This document shows positions 1 to 6,628 of a stretch of DNA of 10,499 nucleotides, one piece after another (the first letter of the stretch is position 1; every line of letters starts with the position of its first letter). The stretch covers positions 1-10,499 of the forward strand of contig JAIRVN010000147.1 of assembly GCA_031253875.1 (NCBI GenBank), given 5' to 3'. The position numbers and the translations under genes are program-made. Origin of the DNA: Deltaproteobacteria bacterium (lineage in GTDB: Bacteria > Desulfobacterota > Desulfovibrionia > Desulfovibrionales > Desulfovibrionaceae). The notes beneath the pieces are model-generated. The model was not told the DNA's origin. It saw only the letters and a program-made list of their open reading frames with translations, and ran no database searches.

Positions 1-2
1 TG

Positions 3-992
3 CTTGATGACGTGCAGGCTCTTTTTGCGAGAGTGGATGTGATCCTCAAGGTGAAAGAACCCCTCTACAATGAAAAGGCACAAAAGCACGAGGCGGAAAT
101 GCTGCGCGAGGGGCAATACCTTATCGCCTTCCTGCATCCTGCCGCCCCGGCAAACCGCGAAATGATGAAAAAACTCGCGGCCAGCGGCTGCACAAGCCTG
201 ACTCTGGACGGCATTCCGCGTATTTCCCGGGCACAGAGCATGGATGCCCTCACCTCCATGAGCACTGTCGCCGGGTACAAGTCTGTTTTGATGGCCGCGG
301 ATTGCCTGGGCAAGTTTCTGCCCATGACCGGCACGGCCGTGGGCGTTATCAAGCCGGCCAACGTTGTGGTTATCGGCGTGGGGGTTGCGGGTTTGCAGGC
401 TGTCGCCACTGCGAAACGCCTTGGCGCTGTGGTCACGGCTGTCGATATCCGGCCGGATGCGGCTGAACAGGCTCGTTCCCTTGGGGCGAAAAGCTTTGAT
501 GTCGGCGTACCGGCGGAAATCGCGCTGGGGGAGGGCGGTTATGCCAGGCGCCTGCCCGACGAATGGTTGGCAAGGGAACGGGAAAACATACAGGGATTGG
601 TTCAAGACGCGGATATTCTGATTCTTGCCGCGCTTATTCCCGGTAAACTCGCGCCCCTCCTGGTTACCGGAGAAATGGTGCAATCCATGGCGCCCGGGTC
701 CGTTATTGTTGACATTGCCATCGATCAAGGCGGCAATTGCGCGCTGACCGAGGCGGGCGAGACAGTCGTCAAGCACGACGTGACCATCAACGGCATCAAG
801 AATATGCCCGGCATGCTGCCCACCAGCTCCACCTGGATGTTTGCCGGCAATATTTACAATATGCTCGCTTTCCTCGCCCAGGACGGGAAGATTGTCTTGA
901 ACAGGGAAGACCCCATTATCGCATCCACCTTGACGACAATTGACAAAAAAATCGTGCACGCCGGGGCTCTTGAGTCCGGCATGGAGGCATAG
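3..992 (+). CDS. pntAA: NAD(P) transhydrogenase subunit alpha part 1 (PntAA), 5'-truncated by window edge
   Basis: Cytoplasmic NAD(H)-binding domain I of the proton-translocating transhydrogenase, which exchanges hydride between NAD(H) and NADP(H) coupled to proton movement. The frame is open to the window edge and reads Leu-Asp-Asp before the first GTG (position 12). Homologues of about 380 residues have roughly 50 more N-terminal residues, so the real start lies upstream and the GTG at 12 is internal. Numbering from the codon at position 3, I see PRISRAQSMD with the RQD-loop residues Arg73, Gln78 and Asp81; the Rossmann motif GVGVAG at 125-130; and Asp148, expected to bind the NAD ribose. 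The family pattern ALIPGK..P and the DQGGNC segment follow. The protein ends without membrane helices, so this is the split (Rhodospirillum-type) architecture in which pntAB supplies the first membrane part. Alanine dehydrogenase is homologous, but the following pntAB and pntB decide for transhydrogenase. Confidence 0.93.
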   Translation, partial: LDDVQALFARVDVILKVKEPLYNEKAQKHEAEMLREGQYLIAFLHPAAPANREMMKKLAASGCTSLTLDGIPRISRAQSMDALTSMSTVAGYKSVLMAADCLGKFLPMTGTAVGVIKPANVVVIGVGVAGLQAVATAKRLGAVVTAVDIRPDAAEQARSLGAKSFDVGVPAEIALGEGGYARRLPDEWLARERENIQGLVQDADILILAALIPGKLAPLLVTGEMVQSMAPGSVIVDIAIDQGGNCALTEAGETVVKHDVTINGIKNMPGMLPTSSTWMFAGNIYNMLAFLAQDGKIVLNREDPIIASTLTTIDKKIVHAGALESGMEA

Positions 993-1306
993 TGAGCCCC
1001 TTTATACTCATCTGCGTGTTCGTTGTCGCCTTTCTGCTCGGCTACAGAATCATCAGCAATGTGCCGAGTCTGTTGCACACGCCGCTTATGTCCGGGATGA
1101 ATGCCCTTTCGGGCGTCATAGTCCTGGGCGCGCTTACCGCGACCACCCTTGCCGGCTCGCCTTTGAGCGTTTTGCTGGGCGCTGTCGGCGTTGCTCTCGC
1201 CATTACGAACGTGTTCGGCGGTTTTGACGTGACCCACAAGATGTTGCGCATGATTGAAGGAAAAAATCGGCAAAAGCGCGCCCGACCGGAGCTGCTCGAT
1301 GCCTGA
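992..1306 (+). CDS. pntAB: NAD(P) transhydrogenase subunit alpha part 2 (PntAB), membrane subunit
   Basis: Small inner-membrane subunit forming the first part of the proton-conducting domain II. The 104 residues contain three likely membrane helices (about 4-19, 34-53 and 56-76). The family motif LLHTPLMSGMNALSGVIVLG lies between helices 1 and 2, and NVFGGFDVTHKML follows helix 3. The GTG start shares its first G with the TAG stop of pntAA (TAGTG). A good Shine-Dalgarno GGAGG sits at 983-987 inside the end of pntAA, four bases before the GTG. This indicates translational coupling of the two subunits. The basic tail (KNRQKRARPELL) is cytoplasmic by the positive-inside rule. Length is at the short end for the family. 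Confidence 0.93.
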   Translation: MSPFILICVFVVAFLLGYRIISNVPSLLHTPLMSGMNALSGVIVLGALTATTLAGSPLSVLLGAVGVALAITNVFGGFDVTHKMLRMIEGKNRQKRARPELLDA

Positions 1307-1331
1307 CCGGAGATAGGGAAACGATCTGCGT

Positions 1332-2717
1332 ATGGACGCCACAGCATACAACAGCATCGCAGGCATCTTGACCCTGGCCGTTCTGTACGGTCTACATCTG
1401 ATGAGCAGCGTGAAGACAGCCGTGCGCGGCAACCTTGTCTGCGCGCTGGCGATGTCCGCGGGCATCATGATGACCATGTATAAGGATCACGCCTTTGCTT
1501 CCCCGGTTCTCTGTACGGCTATCGCGGTGGGCATGGTTTTCGGTCTGTTCCTGTCGAATACGGTGAAAATGATCCAAATGCCCCAGTTGGTGGCTTTTCT
1601 CCACGGCCTAGGGGGGGGGACCGCCGCCTTTGTCGGCCTTGTCATTTTGCTGGACATCGGCGTGGCAAACGCTTTTGAGCGCGTCAGCGCCTGCCTCGCC
1701 CTGGCTGCGGGCATGATCACCATTGCGGGTTCCTTTGTCGCAGCCGGCAAACTGCATCAGCTCCTGCCCCAAAAACCCCTCATCCTGCCGGGGCATGGCA
1801 TTCTTGCGAACGCCATCCTCGCGGTCATGGGCGCGGCATTCGTCATGCATGCCTTTGCGCTGGACACGCTGGCCCTGTTTGCCGTTTTTCTGCTCTTCAC
1901 CGCCGGTCTTGCGTTCGGGATTGTCTTCACCATGCGCGTGGGCGGAGCGGATATGCCCATTACCATTTCCCTGCTGAACTCATTGGGAGGAACGTCGAGC
2001 GCCATTGCGGGCTTTGCGGTCGGAGATCCGCTGCTAATTGCTATCGGCGGCATTATCGGCTCCTCCGGCTTCATGTTGACCCGTATCATGTGCCGGGCTA
2101 TGAACAGAAAGCTGGTCTCCATTCTGCTCGGCGAGTCTTCTGTGGCGCTCGGCGCGCAAGATCCGGCCGCGTCTGTGTCTTCCGCCCCCATTGCGCCGAA
2201 ACCTGCGGATGGAGAGAATAAGGCCGCTTCCTGGCTGACTTGCGCCGGGAAGGTGATCATTGTGCCCGGTTACGGCATGGCGCTTGCGCAAGCGCAGCAC
2301 CGGATCAAGCAGCTTGCCGATATGCTGAAAGGGCGCGGCGCGAGCGTGAGTTACGCCATTCACCCCGTTGCGGGGCGCATGCCGGGGCACATGAACGTGC
2401 TTTTGGCAGAGGCGAGTGTGGAGTATGAGCAACTGCTGGAAATGGACGCGGCAAACCCGCTGTTCGCGGAGGCCGATCTCGTGCTGGTAGTGGGCGCGAA
2501 CGACGTGGTCAACCCAGCGGCCATGGAGGCAAAGGATACGCCGATCTACGGCATGCCGATTCTGCGCGTGGACGAGGCGAAGCGGGTCATCATCTGCAAT
2601 TATGACGACAAGCCCGGCTATGCGGGCGTGGAAAACAGCCTGTACAGACGCGACGGCGTTATCCTGATCCAGGGGGATGCCGCAAGCGTCTTGGAACGGC
2701 TGATAGCCATGCTTTGA
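1332..2717 (+). CDS. pntB: NAD(P) transhydrogenase subunit beta (PntB) with an atypical NADP 2'-phosphate site
   Basis: Beta subunit of 461 residues: membrane helices of domain II (about 1-265), a variable linker (about 267-300), then the nucleotide-binding domain III. His91 (QLVAFLHG) is in the position of the proton-channel histidine of E. coli PntB. GGADMP with Asp207 and LLNSLGG with Asn216 are also kept. Domain III starts with the fingerprint GYGMALAQAQ (313-322), followed by HPVAGRMPGHMNVLLAEA (344-361), VGANDVVNPAA and PIYGMPIL, all typical. Near the C-terminus the usual Lys-Arg-Ser before the GYAGV loop, which contacts the 2'-phosphate of NADP(H), is replaced: residues 421-433 read ICNYDDKPGYAGV. 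The enzyme may therefore have altered NAD/NADP preference. The codons for Gly94-96 are an uninterrupted nine-G run. No perfect Shine-Dalgarno is seen; AGGGAA at 1315-1320 is the best candidate. It lies 25 bases after pntAB. Confidence 0.93.
   Translation: MDATAYNSIAGILTLAVLYGLHLMSSVKTAVRGNLVCALAMSAGIMMTMYKDHAFASPVLCTAIAVGMVFGLFLSNTVKMIQMPQLVAFLHGLGGGTAAFVGLVILLDIGVANAFERVSACLALAAGMITIAGSFVAAGKLHQLLPQKPLILPGHGILANAILAVMGAAFVMHAFALDTLALFAVFLLFTAGLAFGIVFTMRVGGADMPITISLLNSLGGTSSAIAGFAVGDPLLIAIGGIIGSSGFMLTRIMCRAMNRKLVSILLGESSVALGAQDPAASVSSAPIAPKPADGENKAASWLTCAGKVIIVPGYGMALAQAQHRIKQLADMLKGRGASVSYAIHPVAGRMPGHMNVLLAEASVEYEQLLEMDAANPLFAEADLVLVVGANDVVNPAAMEAKDTPIYGMPILRVDEAKRVIICNYDDKPGYAGVENSLYRRDGVILIQGDAASVLERLIAML
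1611..1619 (+). repeat. Nine-G homopolymer inside pntB
   Basis: Three consecutive GGG codons (Gly94-Gly96 of PntB) make a run of nine G, followed by A. The reading frame is intact as given. A triple glycine after the channel histidine is common in relatives, so the amino acids are ordinary, but coding it as an unbroken G run is a slippage-prone choice. Gain or loss of one G would frameshift PntB about a fifth of the way into the protein. Confidence 0.95.
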
Positions 2718-2734
2718 TCGCCGCCGGTCTGCTG

Positions 2735-2745
2735 TGGGTTACCCA
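2735..2745. repeat. Short perfect inverted repeat between pntB and tpa
   Basis: TGGGT-T-ACCCA, five-base arms around one central T, in the 54-base gap between the pntB stop and the tpa start, 26 bases upstream of the tpa ATG. It could be a small operator half-site pair. It is too short to exclude chance, and no clear promoter hexamers flank it. Confidence 0.3.
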
Positions 2746-2771
2746 TGTGCATTTTTTGAGGAGAAAAAGCC

Positions 2772-4142
2772 ATGTCAACGAAGAGTGCGGAATACCTTAT
2801 CGAGGCTGACGTAAAAAACGTATGGCATCATCTGATGCTGCACCAGGGAAAAGCGCCGATGATCATCGTGGAAGGCAAGGGGTTGCGCCTGAAGGACATT
2901 CACGGCAAAGAATATCTTGACGCAACCTCGGGCGGCGTGTGGTGCGTCAACGTCGGCTACGGACGGGCGGAAATAGCGGAGGCCGTCTGCGCGCAAATGA
3001 AAAAAATGGTCTACTACGCGGCCAGTGGGGGCAATCTTCCGACGATCGAGTTTTCCGAAAAACTGCTGAGTCATATGCCGGGCCTTTCCCGCGTGTATCT
3101 TTCCAGCAGCGGTTCGGAGGCCAACGAAAAAGCCTACAAGATGGTGCGTCTTCTGGCCTACAATGGCGCAAAGAAGGAAAAAAAGAAGATCTTGTATCGC
3201 TACCGCGACTATCACGGAACCACCATCGGCGCGTTGAGTTCCTGCGGCCAGCCGGAGCGCAGGGAGTGTTTCGGGCCTTTTGTCGAGGGTTTTGCGGAAG
3301 TTCCCCATGCCTGCTGTTACCGTTGCGCGTTCGGGCAAAACTATCCCGGCTGCGCGCTTGAATGCGTCAAAGCCGTTGAGGATGTGATTCGTCAGGAAGG
3401 GCCGGATACTGTCGGCGCGATAATTTTTGAGCCCATCACCGCAGGCGGCGGGATCATTCCGCCCGTTGCGGAGTATTACGAGGAAGTATCCGCCATCTGC
3501 AAAAAATACGGCGTGCTCGTGATCATGGACGAGGTTGTCTGCGGCATGGGACGTACCGGGGCCATGTTCGGCTATCAGCATTACGGGATTGCGCCGGATA
3601 TGGTCACCTTGGCCAAAGGGGTGGCCAGCGCGTACATGCCGATTTCCTGCACGGTGACCACGGAAAATGTTTTTTCCGGCTTGCAGGCGAGCGGCGACAA
3701 GCTTGGCTATTTCCGCGACATCAGCACCTTTGGCGGTTGCGCTGCCGGCCCTGCGGCAGCCCTGGAAAACATGCGCATCATCGAACGGGAAAAGCTGCTC
3801 GCCAATGTGACGGCCATGGGCGCATACCTCATGGAAGGCCTGAAAGAGACCCTAAGCCATCCCAATGTGGGTGATGTGCGCGGCAAGGGGCTGCTGGCGG
3901 GAATAGAGTTCGTTGTGGATAAAACATCCAAAAACCCCCTGCCGGAAGAAAAAGTCATCGCGCTCTGCGGCGAAATGGCGGCCAACGGCGTACTTGTCGG
4001 GCGTACGAATCGCTGCTTCCCGGAACATAACAACATTATCAACTTGGCGCCCGCATATATTGTTACCAGGGCGGATATCGACATCATTCTCAAGACTCTG
4101 CGCGAAGCGCTCATTTCGGTACTGGGCCATGCCGGCAAATAG
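2772..4142 (+). CDS. tpa: Taurine:pyruvate aminotransferase-like class III PLP aminotransferase
   Basis: A 456-residue fold-type I, class III (omega) aminotransferase. Tpa converts taurine and pyruvate to sulfoacetaldehyde and L-alanine in the cytoplasm, the first step of taurine breakdown. Visible family features: N-terminal VWHHLMLHQGKAP; phosphate-binding SSSGSEANEKA (111-121); YHGTT (147-151), whose Tyr stacks on PLP; MDEVVCGMGRTG (252-263), with Asp253 for the pyridine nitrogen; and the Schiff-base Lys282 in TLAKGVASAYMP. STFGG (318-322) follows. A cysteine group (181, 182, 185, 194, 198: CCYRC...C...C) lies in the substrate-region insertion often seen in this subgroup. Shine-Dalgarno GAGGAG (2758-2763) is eight bases from the ATG. 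The call of taurine as amino donor rests on overall resemblance to Tpa and on the adjoining sulfonate-type ABC transporter. Another omega-amino acid such as beta-alanine, or 2-oxoglutarate as acceptor, is not excluded. Confidence 0.82.
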   Translation: MSTKSAEYLIEADVKNVWHHLMLHQGKAPMIIVEGKGLRLKDIHGKEYLDATSGGVWCVNVGYGRAEIAEAVCAQMKKMVYYAASGGNLPTIEFSEKLLSHMPGLSRVYLSSSGSEANEKAYKMVRLLAYNGAKKEKKKILYRYRDYHGTTIGALSSCGQPERRECFGPFVEGFAEVPHACCYRCAFGQNYPGCALECVKAVEDVIRQEGPDTVGAIIFEPITAGGGIIPPVAEYYEEVSAICKKYGVLVIMDEVVCGMGRTGAMFGYQHYGIAPDMVTLAKGVASAYMPISCTVTTENVFSGLQASGDKLGYFRDISTFGGCAAGPAAALENMRIIEREKLLANVTAMGAYLMEGLKETLSHPNVGDVRGKGLLAGIEFVVDKTSKNPLPEEKVIALCGEMAANGVLVGRTNRCFPEHNNIINLAPAYIVTRADIDIILKTLREALISVLGHAGK

Positions 4143-4194
4143 TTTTCTTGTTTCCCTTGCCGGAACGCAATGGTTCGTATAGCTGTGTAAAAAC

Positions 4195-4198
4195 AGGA
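4195..4198 (+). promoter_or_regulatory. Ribosome binding site that decides the start of the first ABC ATPase
   Basis: AGGA ends one base before an ATG at 4200 and seven bases before a second in-frame ATG at 4206. The spacing fits only the second, so translation probably starts at 4206. Confidence 0.55.
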
Positions 4199-4205
4199 AA
4201 TGGAT

Positions 4206-4952
4206 ATGCCCGAACAGCAGGCAAAGATATGTGTGCACAAGCTGACCAAGCGTTTTGGAGAGCTTACGGTTCTGGACGAGATCAGCTTTGAGATCCGGGC
4301 CGGAGAACTGGTAGCCATAGTCGGCCCGACCGGCTGCGGAAAGACGACCTTTTTGAACACGTTGTCGAAGCTCATGCCGGCCACGGCAGGGCAAATTTTG
4401 ATTGATGGCGAGGAAGCCGATCCCAAAAAACATAATATCTCCTATGTATTTCAGGAGCCGACCTGTCTTCCCTGGCGCACCGTGCGCGACAACGTCGCCT
4501 ACGGCATGGAGGTGAAACGCGTTCCGTACAGGGAACGGATGGAACGCACGGACAAGATTATGGAGCTTGTCGGCTTGTCGAGTTGCGCCGGCCTTTACCC
4601 CAATCAGGTTTCCGCCAGCATGATCCAGCGCATCGCCGTTTCGCGCGCTTTTGCCGTGGAGCCGGATTTGCTGCTTATGGACGAACCTTACGGGCAATTG
4701 GACGTCAAGCTGCGCTACTACCTGGAGGACGAGCTGATGCACCTGTGGGAAAAGCTTCAGAGCACCGTTCTTTTCGTCACCCATAATATCGAAGAGGCCG
4801 TGTATGTTGCGCAACGCATTCTCGTGCTCAGCGCCAAACCGACAAAGGTCAAGGCCGAAATCCCCGTGAATCTGCCAAGGCCGCGGAGTTTTTTGGATCC
4901 GGCGTTTATGGAGATCCGTCGAGAGGTCACTGAGCTCATTCGTTGGTGGTAG
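4206..4952 (+). CDS. ABC transporter ATPase of the taurine/sulfonate type, with degenerate signature motif (NBD1)
   Basis: Cytoplasmic ATPase of the TauB/SsuB/NrtD group, expected to power the two adjacent permeases. Numbering from the ATG at 4200: Walker A GPTGCGKT (42-49), Q-loop Gln85 (VFQEP), Walker B LLLMDEP (157-163) with catalytic Glu162, D-loop GQLD, and H-loop His195 (THNIEEA) are all canonical. The ABC signature, normally LSGGM/Q, reads VSASM (137-141): both glycines that hold the ATP gamma-phosphate of the partner subunit are lost (codons 4614-4619). Such a change usually disables the composite site that uses this signature, so a second ATPase with a good signature is needed. That partner is encoded at 6629. 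I prefer the ATG at 4206 (248 residues) because of its ribosome binding site; 4200 would give 250 residues. It follows tpa after a gap of about 60 bases with no terminator. Confidence 0.88.
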   Translation: MPEQQAKICVHKLTKRFGELTVLDEISFEIRAGELVAIVGPTGCGKTTFLNTLSKLMPATAGQILIDGEEADPKKHNISYVFQEPTCLPWRTVRDNVAYGMEVKRVPYRERMERTDKIMELVGLSSCAGLYPNQVSASMIQRIAVSRAFAVEPDLLLMDEPYGQLDVKLRYYLEDELMHLWEKLQSTVLFVTHNIEEAVYVAQRILVLSAKPTKVKAEIPVNLPRPRSFLDPAFMEIRREVTELIRWW

Positions 4953-4957
4953 GAGGT
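4951..4957 (+). promoter_or_regulatory. Strong Shine-Dalgarno supporting a TTG start of the first permease
   Basis: AGGAGGT overlaps the TAG stop of the preceding ATPase gene and lies seven bases before TTG at 4965. Near-perfect match and spacing justify the rare start codon and suggest translational coupling. Confidence 0.75.
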
Positions 4958-4964
4958 AAGGATT

Positions 4965-5762
4965 TTGCAGGCATATAAAGAAGTCGTCGTAAAAACGCCG
5001 CTGCCCTTGCGCATTCTGCCCTACCTCAGCGTTGCGGTCTTCCTGCTGATTTGGGAGTTGGCGGTCAGAACCGGAATGATCCCGTCCGTGCTTCTGGCGC
5101 CGCCAAGCCAGGTCTTTTCGCTCTTCATCGATAAATTGACGCAGCCCAATCCGGATGGCGCGGTTTTGGCCGTGCACGCCTGGACGAGCCTGCAGGAGGC
5201 GCTTATCGGTTATGGATTGTCTTTGCTGGTGGGCATTCCGCTTGGGCTGGCCATGGGCTGGTTCAGGGTGGTGGAGGGCCTTGCGCGCCCTATATTCGAG
5301 CTTATCCGCCCCATTCCGCCTATCGCCTGGATACCGCTCACCGTGTTCTGGTTCGGCATCGGCCTGGCCGGAAAGGTCTTTATCATCTGGATAGCCGGGA
5401 TTGTGCCCTGCGTCATCAATTCCTACGTTGGCGTGCGCATGACGCAGCCGACGCTTATTCAGATGGCCAGGACGTATGGCGCGAACGATTGGCAGATTTT
5501 CTGCGGCCTCTGCGTTCCATCCGCGCTGCCGATGGTCTTTGGCGCGTTGCAGATAGCCCTGGCCTACTGCTGGACAAATCTCGTCGGCGCGGAATTGCTG
5601 GCCGCCAATACAGGACTCGGCTACCTCATCACTATGGGGGGACGTCTGGCCAGGCCGGACATCGTGGTGCTGGGCATGGTGTCCGTGGGTGTTTCCGGGG
5701 CTGTTTTGGGCTTTATCATCGATTGCATTGAAAAGAGGCTCTTGGCCGGGATCAGGAGATAA
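4965..5762 (+). CDS. ABC transporter permease, TauC/SsuC family (TMD1)
   Basis: Inner-membrane permease of 265 residues in the binding-protein-dependent family that carries taurine, alkanesulfonates, nitrate or thiamine precursors. It starts with a short cytoplasmic N-terminus and a first helix at about 18-35, then the family marker LLAPPSQVF (43-51) and helices near 78-98, 118-158, 186-206 and 232-256. RPIPPIAWIPLTVFWFGIG (115-133) is diagnostic for the group. The cytoplasmic coupling (EAA) loop is ARTYGANDWQIFCGLCVPSALP (about 168-189), which contacts an ATPase. TTG start with AGGAGGT seven bases upstream; the gene begins 12 bases after the ATPase stop. It resembles the next gene, so the translocation pore is probably a heterodimer of the two. 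Substrate is inferred from tpa only. Confidence 0.9.
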   Translation: MQAYKEVVVKTPLPLRILPYLSVAVFLLIWELAVRTGMIPSVLLAPPSQVFSLFIDKLTQPNPDGAVLAVHAWTSLQEALIGYGLSLLVGIPLGLAMGWFRVVEGLARPIFELIRPIPPIAWIPLTVFWFGIGLAGKVFIIWIAGIVPCVINSYVGVRMTQPTLIQMARTYGANDWQIFCGLCVPSALPMVFGALQIALAYCWTNLVGAELLAANTGLGYLITMGGRLARPDIVVLGMVSVGVSGAVLGFIIDCIEKRLLAGIRR

Positions 5763-5764
5763 GC

Positions 5765-6607
5765 GTGAGCAGAGCCATCGCTAATGAAACAGTGGGAATT
5801 TCCGGCGGACGCGAGGGTTTTTCCTTCTATCGCTGTATAACCAACACATGGTTTCTGTACTGTGTTTCCTTGAGCGTGTTCTTCCTCGTCTGGGACCGGG
5901 TGGCCGCGTGGCGGATTTTCGGCGACTCTCTGGCGCAGCCGCTGGTCGTGCTGGACAAGCTGTATGAACTGACGCAGATACGCTTCGCGGGCACCAATCT
6001 GGGCGGACATATCTGGGCCAGCACGAGACGGGTGCTGATCGGCTTTTCTCTGGCCAGCGCGATTGCCGTGCCTTTGGGGCTGTGCATGGCGCTGAACCGC
6101 TATACGAACGCCGTGGTCAAGCCGGTCTTTGACCTGTTCAAACCCATGCCGCCCATCGCCTGGGTGTCCATATCCATCCTTTGGTTCGGCGTCGGCGAAT
6201 TTTCCAAAATCTTCATCATCGCCATCGGCACCTTTGTGCCTTGCCTGCTGAATTCCTATAACGGCGTGCGCCTTGTCGAGCCGGAACTGTACGACGTAAT
6301 TCGTGTACTGGGCGGCAAACGCAAGGATGAAATCATTGAGGTCTGCTTCCCGGCTTCCTTTCCCGCCATTTTTGCCGGCTTGCAGATATCCTTGAGCGTC
6401 GCCTGGACCTGCCTGCTCGCCGCTGAACTTATGAATGCCCGCGACGGCATGGGTTTTCTCATAAAGCGCGGCATGGATACATACCAGCCCGCGCTGGTGC
6501 TGGGCGGCATGATTCTCATCGCCCTGATGGCCTGGCTCAGTTCACTCGCAATTACCCTGATTGAACGCCGGCTTTGCCCTTGGAAGACCGGCATAGAAAA
6601 TCTGTAA
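5765..6607 (+). CDS. ABC transporter permease, TauC/SsuC family (TMD2)
   Basis: Second permease, 280 residues, same family as its neighbour: AQPLVVLDKL where relatives have PSP..V, then KPMPPIAWVSISILWFGVG (matching RPIPPIAWIPLTVFWFGIG of TMD1), NSYNGVR, and a coupling loop IRVLGGKRKDEIIEVCFPASFP. It has a longer N-terminus (about 28 residues before the first helix). The start is GTG, two bases after the TAA of TMD1, with AGGAGA (5754-5759) five bases upstream. The same-family pair suggests an old duplication followed by specialisation. It probably pairs with TMD1 and the two unlike ATPases to form a 1:1:1:1 complex, whereas TauC and SsuC of E. coli work as homodimers. Confidence 0.9.
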   Translation: MSRAIANETVGISGGREGFSFYRCITNTWFLYCVSLSVFFLVWDRVAAWRIFGDSLAQPLVVLDKLYELTQIRFAGTNLGGHIWASTRRVLIGFSLASAIAVPLGLCMALNRYTNAVVKPVFDLFKPMPPIAWVSISILWFGVGEFSKIFIIAIGTFVPCLLNSYNGVRLVEPELYDVIRVLGGKRKDEIIEVCFPASFPAIFAGLQISLSVAWTCLLAAELMNARDGMGFLIKRGMDTYQPALVLGGMILIALMAWLSSLAITLIERRLCPWKTGIENL

Positions 6608-6628
6608 AACAGCAAGGACACGCCGGAA

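Noticed and set aside
12..14. GTG as the start of pntAA
   Set aside because: The frame stays open upstream to the window edge and the family needs about 50 more N-terminal residues, so this is an internal valine codon.
3..992. First gene as alanine dehydrogenase, the usual partner of Tpa
   Set aside because: The RQD loop and the adjacent pntAB and pntB identify transhydrogenase domain I; Ald is only a homologue.
4143..4205. Possible terminator or promoter between tpa and the first ATPase
   Set aside because: I find no stem followed by a T run and no convincing promoter hexamers in this gap.
3852..5177. Long antisense open frame (441 residues) across tpa, NBD1 and TMD1
   Set aside because: It crosses three well-supported genes on the other strand and has no family motif.
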